Below are positions 1 to 8,410 of a DNA stretch of 64,000 nucleotides, piece by piece. The stretch is taken from the NCBI RefSeq assembly GCF_001884135.1, contig NZ_MAOC01000027.1:1-64000 (forward strand), read 5' to 3'. The notes under the pieces were generated by a model. It saw only the letters and a list, made by a program, of their open reading frames with translations. It was not told where the DNA came from and did no database searches. The stretch is from Bacillus nitratireducens. GTDB taxonomy: Bacteria > Bacillota > Bacilli > Bacillales > Bacillaceae_G. Made by a program: the position numbers and the translations under genes. How positions within the stretch are numbered: the first letter of the stretch is position 1; each line of letters begins with the position of its first letter.

Positions 1-14
1 CCACAAATAACGGG

Positions 15-57
15 ATAAATAGAAGGGGACAAAACAATTTGTGCCCTTTCTAAAAGT
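15..57 (-). terminator. Possible terminator of the alpha/beta hydrolase gene
   Basis: An imperfect inverted repeat (GAAGGGGAC and GTGCCCTTTC arms) lies just past the stop of the minus-strand hydrolase gene. Pairing is imperfect and the T-run is weak, so this is tentative. Confidence 0.3.
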
Positions 58-62
58 TATCC

Positions 63-920
63 TTATCTTATATAGGATATATGTTCTGAAACTGCTTTAA
101 TAATTTTATCCCAGTCATCGGGGTGATTCTCATGTCCTGTACCTTCAAGGGTTAATAGCTTTGAGTTCGGAATTTCGTCAATAAGTGCGATTCCGTGTTC
201 AAGTGGAAGAGCTGTATCGTCCGTACCATGAATTACTAAAGTTGGTACCAGTATTGATTTAAGTATACCCTCATAAGAATCATCACCTGTTAGGAGGGCG
301 TGATTAAACATACTTAATAGATTGTTAGCACGTTCTATTTCTTGTTTTACTTGTTTCAAAGTTCTTGATTCATCAAATATACGCTTTGGTCCACAGAGTA
401 GACGTGATCCTGTAACTAAATATTTCGCTATAACATCTTTATTTGTCCAATCTAAATTTGTACCATTAGCATGATGTGTCAAAATTCTTTCATCCATTGG
501 AGGCAAATCACGAGTATTGTTATCAGATCCAATAACGCTTGTCGCTAGTAATGTTAAGGTCAAAATTCTTTCTGGGTGTTTTACTGCAGCAATTTGAGCA
601 ATCATACCTCCTAATGACATGCCCAGAAGGTGTGCCTTGTCAATATGATACGCATCGAGTACCCCGATTGCATCTTCAGCCATGTCTGCTACAGTGTAAT
701 TGGAAGTCCCAGGCTCATATGTAATAGAGCGCCCAACATCACGGTTATCATAGCGAATGACAAATCTTCCTGTGCTAGCTAACCTTTCACAAAATTCTTC
801 ATCCCAATAAACCATTGAACACGTAGCTCCCATAATTAATAATATTGCTGGGTTATTAGGATTGCCAAAGCTTTCTGTACATATATCAATACCGTTTACT
901 TTGAAAACTTGTTCACTCAT
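63..920 (-). CDS. Alpha/beta-fold hydrolase
   Basis: A 285-residue cytoplasmic hydrolase of the alpha/beta superfamily, with no signal peptide or membrane segment. The nucleophile elbow GMSLGG places Ser near residue 102. The acidic residue is probably in HGTDD near 235, and the His in GTGHENHP near 263. An oxyanion-type strand (AILLIMG) is near residues 25-31. Length and layout match the broad group that includes haloperoxidase-like esterases and 3-oxoadipate enol-lactonase-like enzymes. The substrate cannot be told from the sequence. The ATG is preceded by a GGAGAGTG-type ribosome site on the minus strand. It stands alone, divergent from the oxidoreductase at 1157. Confidence 0.85.
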   Translation of the reverse strand: MSEQVFKVNGIDICTESFGNPNNPAILLIMGATCSMVYWDEEFCERLASTGRFVIRYDNRDVGRSITYEPGTSNYTVADMAEDAIGVLDAYHIDKAHLLGMSLGGMIAQIAAVKHPERILTLTLLATSVIGSDNNTRDLPPMDERILTHHANGTNLDWTNKDVIAKYLVTGSRLLCGPKRIFDESRTLKQVKQEIERANNLLSMFNHALLTGDDSYEGILKSILVPTLVIHGTDDTALPLEHGIALIDEIPNSKLLTLEGTGHENHPDDWDKIIKAVSEHISYIR

Positions 921-1156
921 AGCACACTCTCCGTTTCATTTAAAGGTCATTAATAAATAAAGAGAAATATAACTTTGGGTGTTTCTTAGGCGTAAATTAG
1001 ATTGTATTTAAGTGAAATAAATGTTTTTTGCACTCATGATGCTTAATTAGTAGAGTAGCATAAATAGCACCTCCTAACATATTTATTGTCATTCAAGGCG
1101 GAAAATTTTGAAAAATAATTGTTTGTTATTACAATAAACAGCAAGGGGGAGAGGAA

Positions 1157-2083
1157 ATGAAAGCAATTGTTATTGATCAATATGGTAGTGTTGAAGAATT
1201 ACAAGAAAGACAAGTTCCTAAACCAGTTGTTAAATGTAATGAAGTATTAATACGTATTCAAGCAACATCTGTCAATCCTGTTGATTGGAAAATAAGAAAG
1301 GGAGACTTACAAGAAAAGTTGCGATTTTCATTTCCAATTACATTAGGATTAGATGTTGCTGGAGTAGTTGAGGAAGTTGGAGAAGATGTAAATCATTTTA
1401 AAATAGGGGATAAAGTATTTACGAAACCCGAAAATATAGGGAAAGGATCCTATGCTGAATACATTACAGTGAAATCAGATTTAGTAGCACAAATGCCAAA
1501 TAATATTAGTTTTGAAGAAGCTGCGTCTATACCTCTTGCAGGACTAACAGCTTGGCAAAGTCTTGTGGATTACGCACAAATAAAAGAAAATGATCGAGTA
1601 TTAATTCATGCTGGAGCGGGCGGAGTAGGGAGTTTTGCAATTCAAATCGCAAAATCATTTGGGGCCTTTGTCGCAACAACTGCAAGTAGTAAAAATGAAG
1701 AGTTTTTAAAGTCTATAGGTGCTGACCTCATTATTGATTATAAAAATGAGAAATTTGAAGAGCTGCTATCAGATTATAATATTGTGTTAGATACAATTGG
1801 CGGAGAAGTGCAAGAAAAAAGTTTTCAAATTATTAAATCTGGTGGTGTTCTAGTTTCTATCGTTCATGAACCACTTCATGAAGTAAAGGGTATAAGATCA
1901 GGATTTTTATGGTTAAAACCAAGTGGAAAGCAATTAGAAGAATTAACTAGTTTGATCCAGGATGGAAAGATAAAACCGATTATTAGTAAGGTTGTTCCGT
2001 TTAGTGAACAAGGAGTTAGAGAATCTCATATTTTGAGTGAAAGTCAGCATACTAGAGGGAAAATTGTAATTACGATGGAATGA
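1157..2083 (+). CDS. Zinc-independent MDR family NAD(P)-dependent oxidoreductase
   Basis: A 308-residue medium-chain dehydrogenase/reductase of the quinone-oxidoreductase type. The N-terminal GroES-like domain starts MKAIVIDQYG, as is usual in the family. The Rossmann domain carries the nucleotide-binding loop AGAGGVG at 152-158. The cysteine-rich structural zinc loop of alcohol dehydrogenases is absent, so reduction of quinones or enones with NADPH is the likely chemistry; the true substrate is unknown. The start follows a strong AAGGGGGAGAGG site. The gene is monocistronic and shares a hairpin terminator with the convergent methyltransferase gene. A second MDR gene (56599) has a different sequence. 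Confidence 0.85.
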   Translation: MKAIVIDQYGSVEELQERQVPKPVVKCNEVLIRIQATSVNPVDWKIRKGDLQEKLRFSFPITLGLDVAGVVEEVGEDVNHFKIGDKVFTKPENIGKGSYAEYITVKSDLVAQMPNNISFEEAASIPLAGLTAWQSLVDYAQIKENDRVLIHAGAGGVGSFAIQIAKSFGAFVATTASSKNEEFLKSIGADLIIDYKNEKFEELLSDYNIVLDTIGGEVQEKSFQIIKSGGVLVSIVHEPLHEVKGIRSGFLWLKPSGKQLEELTSLIQDGKIKPIISKVVPFSEQGVRESHILSESQHTRGKIVITME

Positions 2084-2100
2084 TGTTTACATAAATACAC

Positions 2101-2137
2101 GAGTGGTGACTATAAAAAATAAGAATTGTCACCACTC
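2101..2137. terminator. Hairpin between convergent genes
   Basis: Perfect 10-bp arms GAGTGGTGAC (2101-2110) and GTCACCACTC (2128-2137) with a 17-base loop, between the convergent MDR and methyltransferase genes. There is no long T-run. Probably a bidirectional terminator. Confidence 0.6.
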
Positions 2138-2144
2138 ATATAAA

Positions 2145-2849
2145 CTATAATTTTTGCATGACAAAAGTAATCGCATTCGTATTTAATTGAATGTGTGTAC
2201 CGTTTCGTACAATATCATACGCTAATTTTTTTATTTCAACTTTTACTTCTTGCCATTCGGTATAAACGCCTTTTAGTGTACGTATCATTTCTTCCGTAGA
2301 AAGGTTAATTTCAATTAAAGCATTTAATTCTTGATTCGTTTTCAAGTCAATTTCTTGAATGTTAGAGTTAACTATTAAACAATTGATACCACCACTCTTT
2401 GTCCCATTTTTCATAGAGTGAAGCACTTTTTTTAAATCGTCTATTGATCTGACATGTTCTAAACTTGAAACTGCAACGATGTAGTCATAAGTATTAGGAG
2501 CAATATAGTAGTCTTCAATTGCTGCTTGTTCCGTTTTTATGTATTCAAATACACCATATTCTTTGCTATAAACTTGTAACTTCATTAAAGCCGAATCAAG
2601 TAGATCAACACAAGTAACAGTGCCGCCACTATTCATGATTTTTTGTGCAATCGGAATACTGTTTCTACCGACACCAGAGCCAAGGTCAAGTATTTGTAGG
2701 TCTTTCTGTCCTTCAAAATAGTTCAGCATGCCCATAACCGTTTTAACAGGTTTATACAGCCAAGATCCTGCTTCGAATAATTTGTATTGTTCATAGCAAA
2801 GATTGTGATACTTTTTCTCTTCTTGTCTTATGTAATCAATTCTGTTCAT
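2145..2849 (-). CDS. Class I SAM-dependent methyltransferase
   Basis: A 234-residue soluble methyltransferase. Motif I, LDLGSGVGRN, lies at about 54-63; an acidic residue ends the next strand (TCVDLLDSA), and YDYIVAVSSLEH is a good post-motif/motif IV strand. This is the Methyltransf_11/25 type, usually acting on small molecules. The substrate is unknown. The ATG overlaps the stop of the upstream SMP-30 gene by four bases (ATGA), so the two are translationally coupled. The C-terminal third has no recognised domain. Confidence 0.85.
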   Translation of the reverse strand: MNRIDYIRQEEKKYHNLCYEQYKLFEAGSWLYKPVKTVMGMLNYFEGQKDLQILDLGSGVGRNSIPIAQKIMNSGGTVTCVDLLDSALMKLQVYSKEYGVFEYIKTEQAAIEDYYIAPNTYDYIVAVSSLEHVRSIDDLKKVLHSMKNGTKSGGINCLIVNSNIQEIDLKTNQELNALIEINLSTEEMIRTLKGVYTEWQEVKVEIKKLAYDIVRNGTHIQLNTNAITFVMQKL

Positions 2850-3757
2850 AGTATTTCAGCTCCAATAGTTTCATGGCGAAATGAATAGGTTGGACAACCT
2901 TTAACATTCATTTGAATTCGAAATATACCACCAGCATGTGGGTACTGCTTTAATTCCGCATCCGACATTCTTGTTCTGGCTGTTGTGATATATAAATCGG
3001 TCAAATTAGGTCCTCCAAATGTACACGACGTTACATATAAAGCAGGAATCGGAATACTTAAAATCTGTTTTCCAGTAAAGGGATTCCATCTAGTAATCTT
3101 CGAGCCTCCCCAATGTGCAATCCATAAACAACCTTCTACATCAATTGTCATACCATCGGGTATACCTTCATTTTCAGGGAAGATGATAACATCTGTTGGA
3201 TTGCTAATTACACCAGTATGTATATCATAATGAAAACGGATTACTTTTTTTGTAGGTGTATCAATAAAATAAAGGTATGTATCGTCAGGAGACCATGCTA
3301 TGCCGTTTGATGTATTTACATGTGATACCTTTTTCTCTACTTGGAGATTATTATTTAAAGAATACAAGGAACCGGCGCCACTTATACCATATAAATCAGT
3401 AGTGCCTGCCCAAAAGCGGCCAGCCAGATCGCATTTCCCGTCATTAAAACGATTTTCTATTAAATGTGGTTCCGGATCATAAATATGTGTAAGCTCTTCT
3501 GTATTTAGATTAAAAGAATAAAACCCTTTTTCTAGAGCTAAAAGTACTACATCATCTAGATACGGAACGACACAGCCGATTTGCTGATTGAGGGCAATCA
3601 CTCGGTTTGAATTATTAGCGGGGGTATAAATGCATAGTTTTTTCTCCATAATATCAACCCAGTATAAAAGCTGCTTTTTTTCATTCCAACATGGTCCTTC
3701 AGCTAAACTTGCTTTAGCATCTAAAACTAATTCTATATTACTGAACAAGATGTTCAC
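2846..3757 (-). CDS. SMP-30/gluconolactonase/LRE family protein
   Basis: A 303-residue six-bladed beta-propeller hydrolase of the SMP-30/regucalcin family, predicted to be a Ca2+-dependent sugar lactonase. Family hallmarks seen are EGPCWNE near the N terminus (metal-ligand Glu), NDGKCD, NGIAWSPDD and PDGMTID. Length is normal for the family. It is the first gene of a two-gene minus-strand operon with the methyltransferase. The pairing is unusual and does not reveal the substrate. Confidence 0.88.
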   Translation of the reverse strand: MNILFSNIELVLDAKASLAEGPCWNEKKQLLYWVDIMEKKLCIYTPANNSNRVIALNQQIGCVVPYLDDVVLLALEKGFYSFNLNTEELTHIYDPEPHLIENRFNDGKCDLAGRFWAGTTDLYGISGAGSLYSLNNNLQVEKKVSHVNTSNGIAWSPDDTYLYFIDTPTKKVIRFHYDIHTGVISNPTDVIIFPENEGIPDGMTIDVEGCLWIAHWGGSKITRWNPFTGKQILSIPIPALYVTSCTFGGPNLTDLYITTARTRMSDAELKQYPHAGGIFRIQMNVKGCPTYSFRHETIGAEIL

Positions 3758-3894
3758 CTCTCTTTATAAGATATTTATATAATTCGATAAGAATAGAGGT
3801 AAACCTTTTGTGAGAGATTATTAAGATTTGCAATGTCGAAAACAGACCTTTTCAAGTTATTAAAAAATGTATAAACACTGTGAGGAAAATGCAT

Positions 3895-4059
3895 ATGATG
3901 TTTTATGAGATTGTTTGCTTTTCGTGTAAAAATATATTCCGAGTATACGAAGGAAGTGAAAAATATAAGCGATTTAAAGAGAAACCGAAAGGGACATATT
4001 GTTGTGATGAGTGTAGCCACAGAATTCAATTAGAAGCGATAAAAAATTTTTTTAGGTAG
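3895..4059 (+). CDS. Small zinc-ribbon protein, DUF2197/YlaI-like
   Basis: A 54-residue reading frame on the plus strand, inside a stretch where a longer but meaningless minus-strand frame exists. It has two CxxC knuckles: C-F-S-C near residues 8-11 and C-D-E-C near 37-40. These resemble the small YlaI-type zinc-ribbon proteins of Bacillus. A TGAGGA ribosome site lies 8 bases before ATG 3895; in-frame ATGs at 3889 and 3898 are alternatives. The function of the family is unknown. Assignment to the DUF is from memory of its CxxC...CDEC pattern. Confidence 0.6.
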   Translation: MMFYEIVCFSCKNIFRVYEGSEKYKRFKEKPKGTYCCDECSHRIQLEAIKNFFR

Positions 4060-4083
4060 TTTTATATTTTTGTTCAGAAAAAA

Positions 4084-4112
4084 TTGACAATAAACACATA
4101 ATAAATTATCAT
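4084..4112 (+). promoter_or_regulatory. Sigma-A-type promoter of the Lys T-box leader
   Basis: TTGACA (4084-4089), a 17-base spacer and TATCAT (4107-4112), placed about 20-30 bases before the start of the T-box structure. A good match to the vegetative consensus. Confidence 0.65.
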
Positions 4113-4130
4113 ATGTAAAAATCAATATTT

Positions 4131-4417
4131 AAAATGGCATTGAAGAGAAGAGTAGTTAAGAAAGAATACGTACAGAGAGCTCTGGTAGCTGAGAAAGAGC
4201 GGTATACATCTTAATGAAAAAAGACTTGGAGCTGCGCAAGGAACTAATTTATTTAGGGATGGTGCGACGGGTTCTCCCGTTATAGAGATAGGGTATAAGC
4301 ATATTTTGCCGTACCTGAAAAGGTTAATATGGTGACGTATTAACAAACTGAGGTGGTACCACGAAGCTAATAACTCTCGTCCTCAAGATGAATAATCTTG
4401 GGGGTGGGAGTTTTTTT
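4131..4417 (+). ncRNA. T-box leader, lysine type, for lysK
   Basis: A classical T-box leader. The Stem I loop-E motif AGTA (4151-4154) faces GAA (4216-4218), closed by GTTAAGA/TCTTAAT, and the specifier codon that follows is AAA (Lys, 4219-4221). The T-box core GAGGTGGTACCACG has TGGT at 4354-4357, whose last base pairs with discriminator A73, as in tRNA-Lys. The intrinsic terminator has arms at 4374-4389 and 4395-4410 and then seven T. Uncharged tRNA-Lys is expected to favour the antiterminator and switch on the class I LysRS. Confidence 0.93.
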
Positions 4418-4464
4418 GTTGTATAAAACTGAAAATGTGAAAATACAATTGAGGTGAGTGGCAT

Positions 4465-6018
4465 ATGCATTGGGCGTATGAAGTAGCACATGAATTAATT
4501 AGAAAACATCCAAACAAAGAAACTTTTGTTTGTGCAGCTGGAATTAGTCCATCTGGTTCTGTTCATATTGGGAACTTCCGTGAAATAGTAACGACTTATT
4601 TCGTTGTAAGGGCTCTGCAAGATTTAGGGAAAAAGACTCGTTTTATCTTTTCATGGGATGATTATGACAGGTTTAGAAAAGTTCCTAAAAATATTGATCC
4701 ATCTTTTGAAAAATATATTGGTATGCCATACTGTGATATTCCTGATCCGTATGGGTGTCATAACTCGTACGCAGAGCATTTTGAAAAAGAGTTTGAGAAA
4801 TCGCTCCAAACATTTGGGATTGAAGTGGAATTCATATATCAACATGCTGAATATAGAAGCGGAAGGTATAACGAAAACATATTAGAGTCTATGTATAAAA
4901 GAAAAGAAATATATGATATTTTAATGGGTTTTAAAACAGGAATACACAGAGAAGAAGATAGAGAAAACTTTTATCCCGTTACGTTATATTGTGAGAGCTG
5001 CGGGAAAGATGCAACAACTATTACACATTTTGATGAAGTATTAAAAACAGTTCTGTATGACTGTGAATGTGGAAATCAAAATAAATTATCCGTATTAAAT
5101 ACAAATCAAATGAAACTGAATTGGAAAATCGATTGGCCGATGAGATGGATGATAGAGGATGTTATTTTCGAACCGGGCGGAAGAGATCATTCATCGGAAA
5201 CAGGTAGTTATAATGTATCAAAAGAAATTGCAAGGAAAATATTCAATTGTGAAGCCCCTCAATACGTTGCTTATGATTTCATTGGAATTAAAGGGCATCA
5301 TGAAAAAATGTCCAGTTCTTCAGGGAATAGTATTACACCTAGCGACTTATTAAAAGTGTATGTACCAGAAGTAATTCTTTTTATGTTTGCAAAATATAAG
5401 CCTGATGCAGCATTTCATATTGGACTTGATGAAGATGTGATTCGCAATTATACAGAGTATGAGAGATTGAAGGATAGTTATGAAAATAAAACACTCAAAA
5501 ATGAAGATTTATTTGATGCAATTAAACTTTCTATACTTGATAGCCGATTTAAAGAATATCCAAAGTTTAATCAAGTAGCAGGAACTTTACCGTTATTAAA
5601 TTTTGATTCATCTATTTTACAAAATATATTAGAGAAAATAGATAGGAGCTATGCATTACCTGAAATGATAGCGATAAGTAATCGTGCTGAGTATTGGATA
5701 AGAAACTTTCAATCTAAAAAATTAATTGCGGTAAATAAAGAGAAAAATACGGAGTTTTATAACACATTGGATGAAAGGCAGAAAAAATGGCTAGTAGAAG
5801 TTTGTAAAATACTTCGTTCTAATAACGATCATTCTAAACTAATGGAGCAATTGTATACGATTTGTCATCATGAAAATAAAAAAATAATGAAAGAAAATCA
5901 AAAACAATTATTTACCATTATTTATAGGCTCGTTATGAATCAATCAAGTGGTCCACGTATACCGTTATTAATACATGTGGTAGGCACCAGAAGATTCATC
6001 ACATTATTAGATTTCTAA
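4465..6018 (+). CDS. lysK: Class I lysyl-tRNA synthetase (LysRS1)
   Basis: A 517-residue archaeal-type lysyl-tRNA synthetase that charges tRNA-Lys, unrelated in fold to the usual bacterial class II LysRS. The Rossmann signature is HIGN at 34-37 within the SGSVHIGN segment, and the second signature is KMSSS at about 281-285. Two Cys pairs (CESC near 175 and CECG near 200) form a zinc knuckle in the insertion. The start has a GAGGTGAG site. Known B. cereus strains carry both LysRS classes, with LysRS1 T-box controlled, and the leader here fits that. No genes share its transcript; a 14-bp bidirectional hairpin follows. Confidence 0.95.
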   Translation: MHWAYEVAHELIRKHPNKETFVCAAGISPSGSVHIGNFREIVTTYFVVRALQDLGKKTRFIFSWDDYDRFRKVPKNIDPSFEKYIGMPYCDIPDPYGCHNSYAEHFEKEFEKSLQTFGIEVEFIYQHAEYRSGRYNENILESMYKRKEIYDILMGFKTGIHREEDRENFYPVTLYCESCGKDATTITHFDEVLKTVLYDCECGNQNKLSVLNTNQMKLNWKIDWPMRWMIEDVIFEPGGRDHSSETGSYNVSKEIARKIFNCEAPQYVAYDFIGIKGHHEKMSSSSGNSITPSDLLKVYVPEVILFMFAKYKPDAAFHIGLDEDVIRNYTEYERLKDSYENKTLKNEDLFDAIKLSILDSRFKEYPKFNQVAGTLPLLNFDSSILQNILEKIDRSYALPEMIAISNRAEYWIRNFQSKKLIAVNKEKNTEFYNTLDERQKKWLVEVCKILRSNNDHSKLMEQLYTICHHENKKIMKENQKQLFTIIYRLVMNQSSGPRIPLLIHVVGTRRFITLLDF

Positions 6019-6030
6019 ACTACAGTAAAA

Positions 6031-6068
6031 ACAACGCAAGTACTCAAAAAAATAAGTACTTGCGTTGT
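6031..6068. terminator. Bidirectional terminator
   Basis: Perfect 14-bp arms ACAACGCAAGTACT (6031-6044) and its complement (6055-6068) between convergent lysK and the cortex hydrolase gene. A-rich and T-rich flanks suit both directions. Confidence 0.85.
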
Positions 6069-6078
6069 TTAAGTTTAG

Positions 6079-6507
6079 TTATCTTGAATACATTTTCGGA
6101 CATTCATCACCACGTGGTTCATAAAAACAATGGCTTTTAAATTGTCCTGCAAACGGCTGGTTATACCATTCAGGCGGACAAGCTCCAACTGGACGGAAAT
6201 ACCAAAGAGCCCATCGTGCTGGCCAGCGCCATTCACCTTGTAAAACTTTTCTTGCGATTTCTTTTTCTGATTCACGGGCACGTTGATAAAAGTAACCGTA
6301 TTGAACTGCTTCGAATCCGCCAGGGCTTTGATATACTGCATCACGCACAGATCGAAGCTCTTTAAAATCTAAACAATCACAAAACACACGATTTACGACA
6401 ACACAGCCAACAAGTTGTTCACCTTGTCGGCCTTCGCCCTCAGCTTCAGCACGGATTAAACGTGCTAATAAATCAACGTCACTTTCGTTGTATGGAATAA
6501 GGGGCAT
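6079..6507 (-). CDS. cwlJ: Spore cortex-lytic enzyme, CwlJ type
   Basis: A 142-residue protein of the SleB/CwlJ (Hydrolase_2) family, a germination-specific hydrolase of muramic-delta-lactam-containing spore cortex. It has the single catalytic domain of CwlJ with no signal peptide and no peptidoglycan-binding domain, unlike SleB. The conserved RAEAEGEGRQG segment near 19-29 holds the candidate catalytic Glu. YFYQRARESE, WPARWALWYFRP and WYNQPFAGQFKSHCFY are family hallmarks. The B. cereus group usually has two CwlJ paralogues; the sequence differs clearly from CwlJ1 as I remember it and lacks the gerQ partner gene next door, so it is probably CwlJ2. Confidence 0.88.
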   Translation of the reverse strand: MPLIPYNESDVDLLARLIRAEAEGEGRQGEQLVGCVVVNRVFCDCLDFKELRSVRDAVYQSPGGFEAVQYGYFYQRARESEKEIARKVLQGEWRWPARWALWYFRPVGACPPEWYNQPFAGQFKSHCFYEPRGDECPKMYSR

Positions 6508-6666
6508 TGTAATACCACCTTTCTTAACCTGTTATAGTAAAGAGTGTATGTTTCAAAATGAGCTAAGTGCATTTTTCTTGAAAATAACTACTAATTTTAA
6601 AAAGGAGCTTATACAGATAAAAGCTAACTATTATATAGAAGATAAAAACGAAAAAGGAGAGGTACT

Positions 6667-7581
6667 ATGCATCGTATTCATAAAGAACATATCATTTACG
6701 CAATGTCACCAGAAAATAATCCATGTATTGAAGTAGAAATTGGGAGCCGTCTTGTATTTGAAACATATGATTGCTTTGAAAATCAAATTGAATCTGAAGA
6801 TGTTGTGTTTCAAGAGCTAGATTGGAGTCGAATTAATCCAGCGACTGGACCTGTATATATTAAAGACGCAGAACCTGGCGATATTTTAGTCGTAACGATT
6901 GAAAAAATTAAAATTGCAGGGCACGGAGTTTTAACGACAGGTGCGAACCTTGGTGTAATGGGTGATAAGTTAAATGAAAATATAGTGAAAATTGTCCCAA
7001 TACATAATGGACATATTTCATTTTCAAAAGAACTGCAAATTCCAATTAATCCAATGATTGGTGTGATTGGTACTGCACCGAAAGAAGATAGTATTTCATG
7101 TGGCACACCGCATGATCATGGTGGGAATATGGATTGTAAAGAGATAAAAGAAGGAACAACGTTATTATTACCTGTAAATGTTCCTGGTGCTCTTTTAGCA
7201 TTAGGTGATTTACACGCTGCGATGGGTGATGGTGAAATTGGTGTTAGTGGAGTAGAGGTTGCTGGTGAGGTAACTGTAACTGTTCAAATTATAAAAGAAA
7301 AGAAATGGCCACTACCAATGGCTATCCAAAAAGAAAAAATAATGACGATTGCTTCAGAGGAATTGTTAGATGATGCAGCGAATCGCGCTGTACGTAATAT
7401 GGTGACATTTTTACATGAAGAATTAGAAATGTCTAAAGCTGATGCAACTCTTTTATTATCAGCAGCAGGTAATTTAAAAGTATGCCAAGTTGTGGATCCA
7501 CTGAAAACAGCGCGGATGGAACTAGGAAGGGAATATGTGGAGAAGTTAGGGTTTTCTCTAAGTCAATTTCATATTAAATAA
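6667..7581 (+). CDS. Acetamidase/formamidase family protein
   Basis: A 304-residue FmdA/AmdA-type amidohydrolase predicted to release ammonia from short aliphatic amides such as formamide or acetamide. Family features are EPGDILVVTIEKI near 75-87, the glycine-rich GTPHDHGGNMDCKEI near 145-160, and GDLHAAMGDGEIGVSGVEV near 180-198, which carries metal-site residues. A GGAGAGG ribosome site sits just before the ATG. It is monocistronic and ends in a long hairpin terminator. The native substrate cannot be read from the sequence. Confidence 0.9.
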   Translation: MHRIHKEHIIYAMSPENNPCIEVEIGSRLVFETYDCFENQIESEDVVFQELDWSRINPATGPVYIKDAEPGDILVVTIEKIKIAGHGVLTTGANLGVMGDKLNENIVKIVPIHNGHISFSKELQIPINPMIGVIGTAPKEDSISCGTPHDHGGNMDCKEIKEGTTLLLPVNVPGALLALGDLHAAMGDGEIGVSGVEVAGEVTVTVQIIKEKKWPLPMAIQKEKIMTIASEELLDDAANRAVRNMVTFLHEELEMSKADATLLLSAAGNLKVCQVVDPLKTARMELGREYVEKLGFSLSQFHIK

Positions 7582-7583
7582 AA

Positions 7584-7631
7584 AAAATAGAAAAAGGATA
7601 CTTTTGTATAAAAGTATTCTTTTTCTATTTT
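7584..7631 (+). terminator. Terminator after the acetamidase gene
   Basis: A 22-bp stem (arms 7584-7605 and 7610-7631, one G-T wobble) with a four-base loop. The T-rich 3' arm ends in a T-run. Confidence 0.85.
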
Positions 7632-7702
7632 ACGGATTTTGTGAAAAGAGGTAGTATTTATATAAGTATATTTGAGATTGTGGATCAAAAAGGAGTTCAG
7701 AA

Positions 7703-8410
7703 ATGGTCAAAATTATGATTGTTGAAGATGATATGAAAATTGCGGAGCTATTATCAACATATGTTGCGAAATACGGTTACCAAGGAATTATTGTAACGGA
7801 TTTTCAAAATGTGTTAGACATATTTTTAGAAGAACAACCGGAGTTAGTGTTATTAGATATTAATTTACCAAGTTTTGATGGTTACTATTGGTGTCGTCAA
7901 ATTCGCGGGGTTTCCACATGTCCGATTTTATTTATTTCGGCCCGTGAAGGTACGATGGATCAAGTTATGGCGTTAGAAAATGGTGGCGATGATTTTATTC
8001 CGAAGCCGTTTCATTATGAAGTTGTAATGGCGAAAATCCGAAGTCATTTAAGACGTGCTTACGGAGACTATGCACCGAAACTAGAAGAACGAATGGTTGA
8101 GCAACAAGGTCTTTGTTTATATCCCGAAAGACTTGTATTAAAACTTAGGAACCAAGAGATTGATATAACGAGAAACGAAGCCATTTTATTAGAGACGCTA
8201 ATGAAAAACTATCCGCGTGTTGTGAGTAGGGAAGTATTATTAAATAAATTATGGGATAGTGAATCCTATGTTGATGATAATACATTAAGTGTAAATACAA
8301 CACGTGTGCGTAAAAAGTTAAAAACGTTACAAATTGAAGGAGCAATTGAAACAATTCGTAGTGTTGGGTATAGATTACATATTACTTGGGATAATGGTAT
8401 GGAAAAATGA
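7703..8410 (+). CDS. OmpR-family response regulator, BceR/GraR type
   Basis: A 235-residue response regulator. The receiver domain has acidic pocket EDD at 8-10, phospho-acceptor Asp 52 (LLDINLP) and Lys 101 (IPKPF). The C-terminal winged helix (about 130-235) contains the usual recognition region DDNTLSVNTTRVRKKL. The sequence type and the linked kinase mark it as a Bce-like peptide-antibiotic sensing system. It overlaps the kinase gene by four bases. No BceAB transporter is adjacent; the only one in the window starts at 14522 and carries a TTACA-N4-TGTAA element upstream. Confidence 0.9.
   Translation: MVKIMIVEDDMKIAELLSTYVAKYGYQGIIVTDFQNVLDIFLEEQPELVLLDINLPSFDGYYWCRQIRGVSTCPILFISAREGTMDQVMALENGGDDFIPKPFHYEVVMAKIRSHLRRAYGDYAPKLEERMVEQQGLCLYPERLVLKLRNQEIDITRNEAILLETLMKNYPRVVSREVLLNKLWDSESYVDDNTLSVNTTRVRKKLKTLQIEGAIETIRSVGYRLHITWDNGMEK

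Noticed and set aside
3775-4029. 84-codon minus-strand frame
   Set aside because: Opposite to the small zinc-ribbon gene, which has a ribosome site and CxxC motifs; the minus frame has neither.
6810-7106. 98-codon minus-strand frame in the acetamidase gene
   Set aside because: Shadow of a highly conserved enzyme gene; no start signal.
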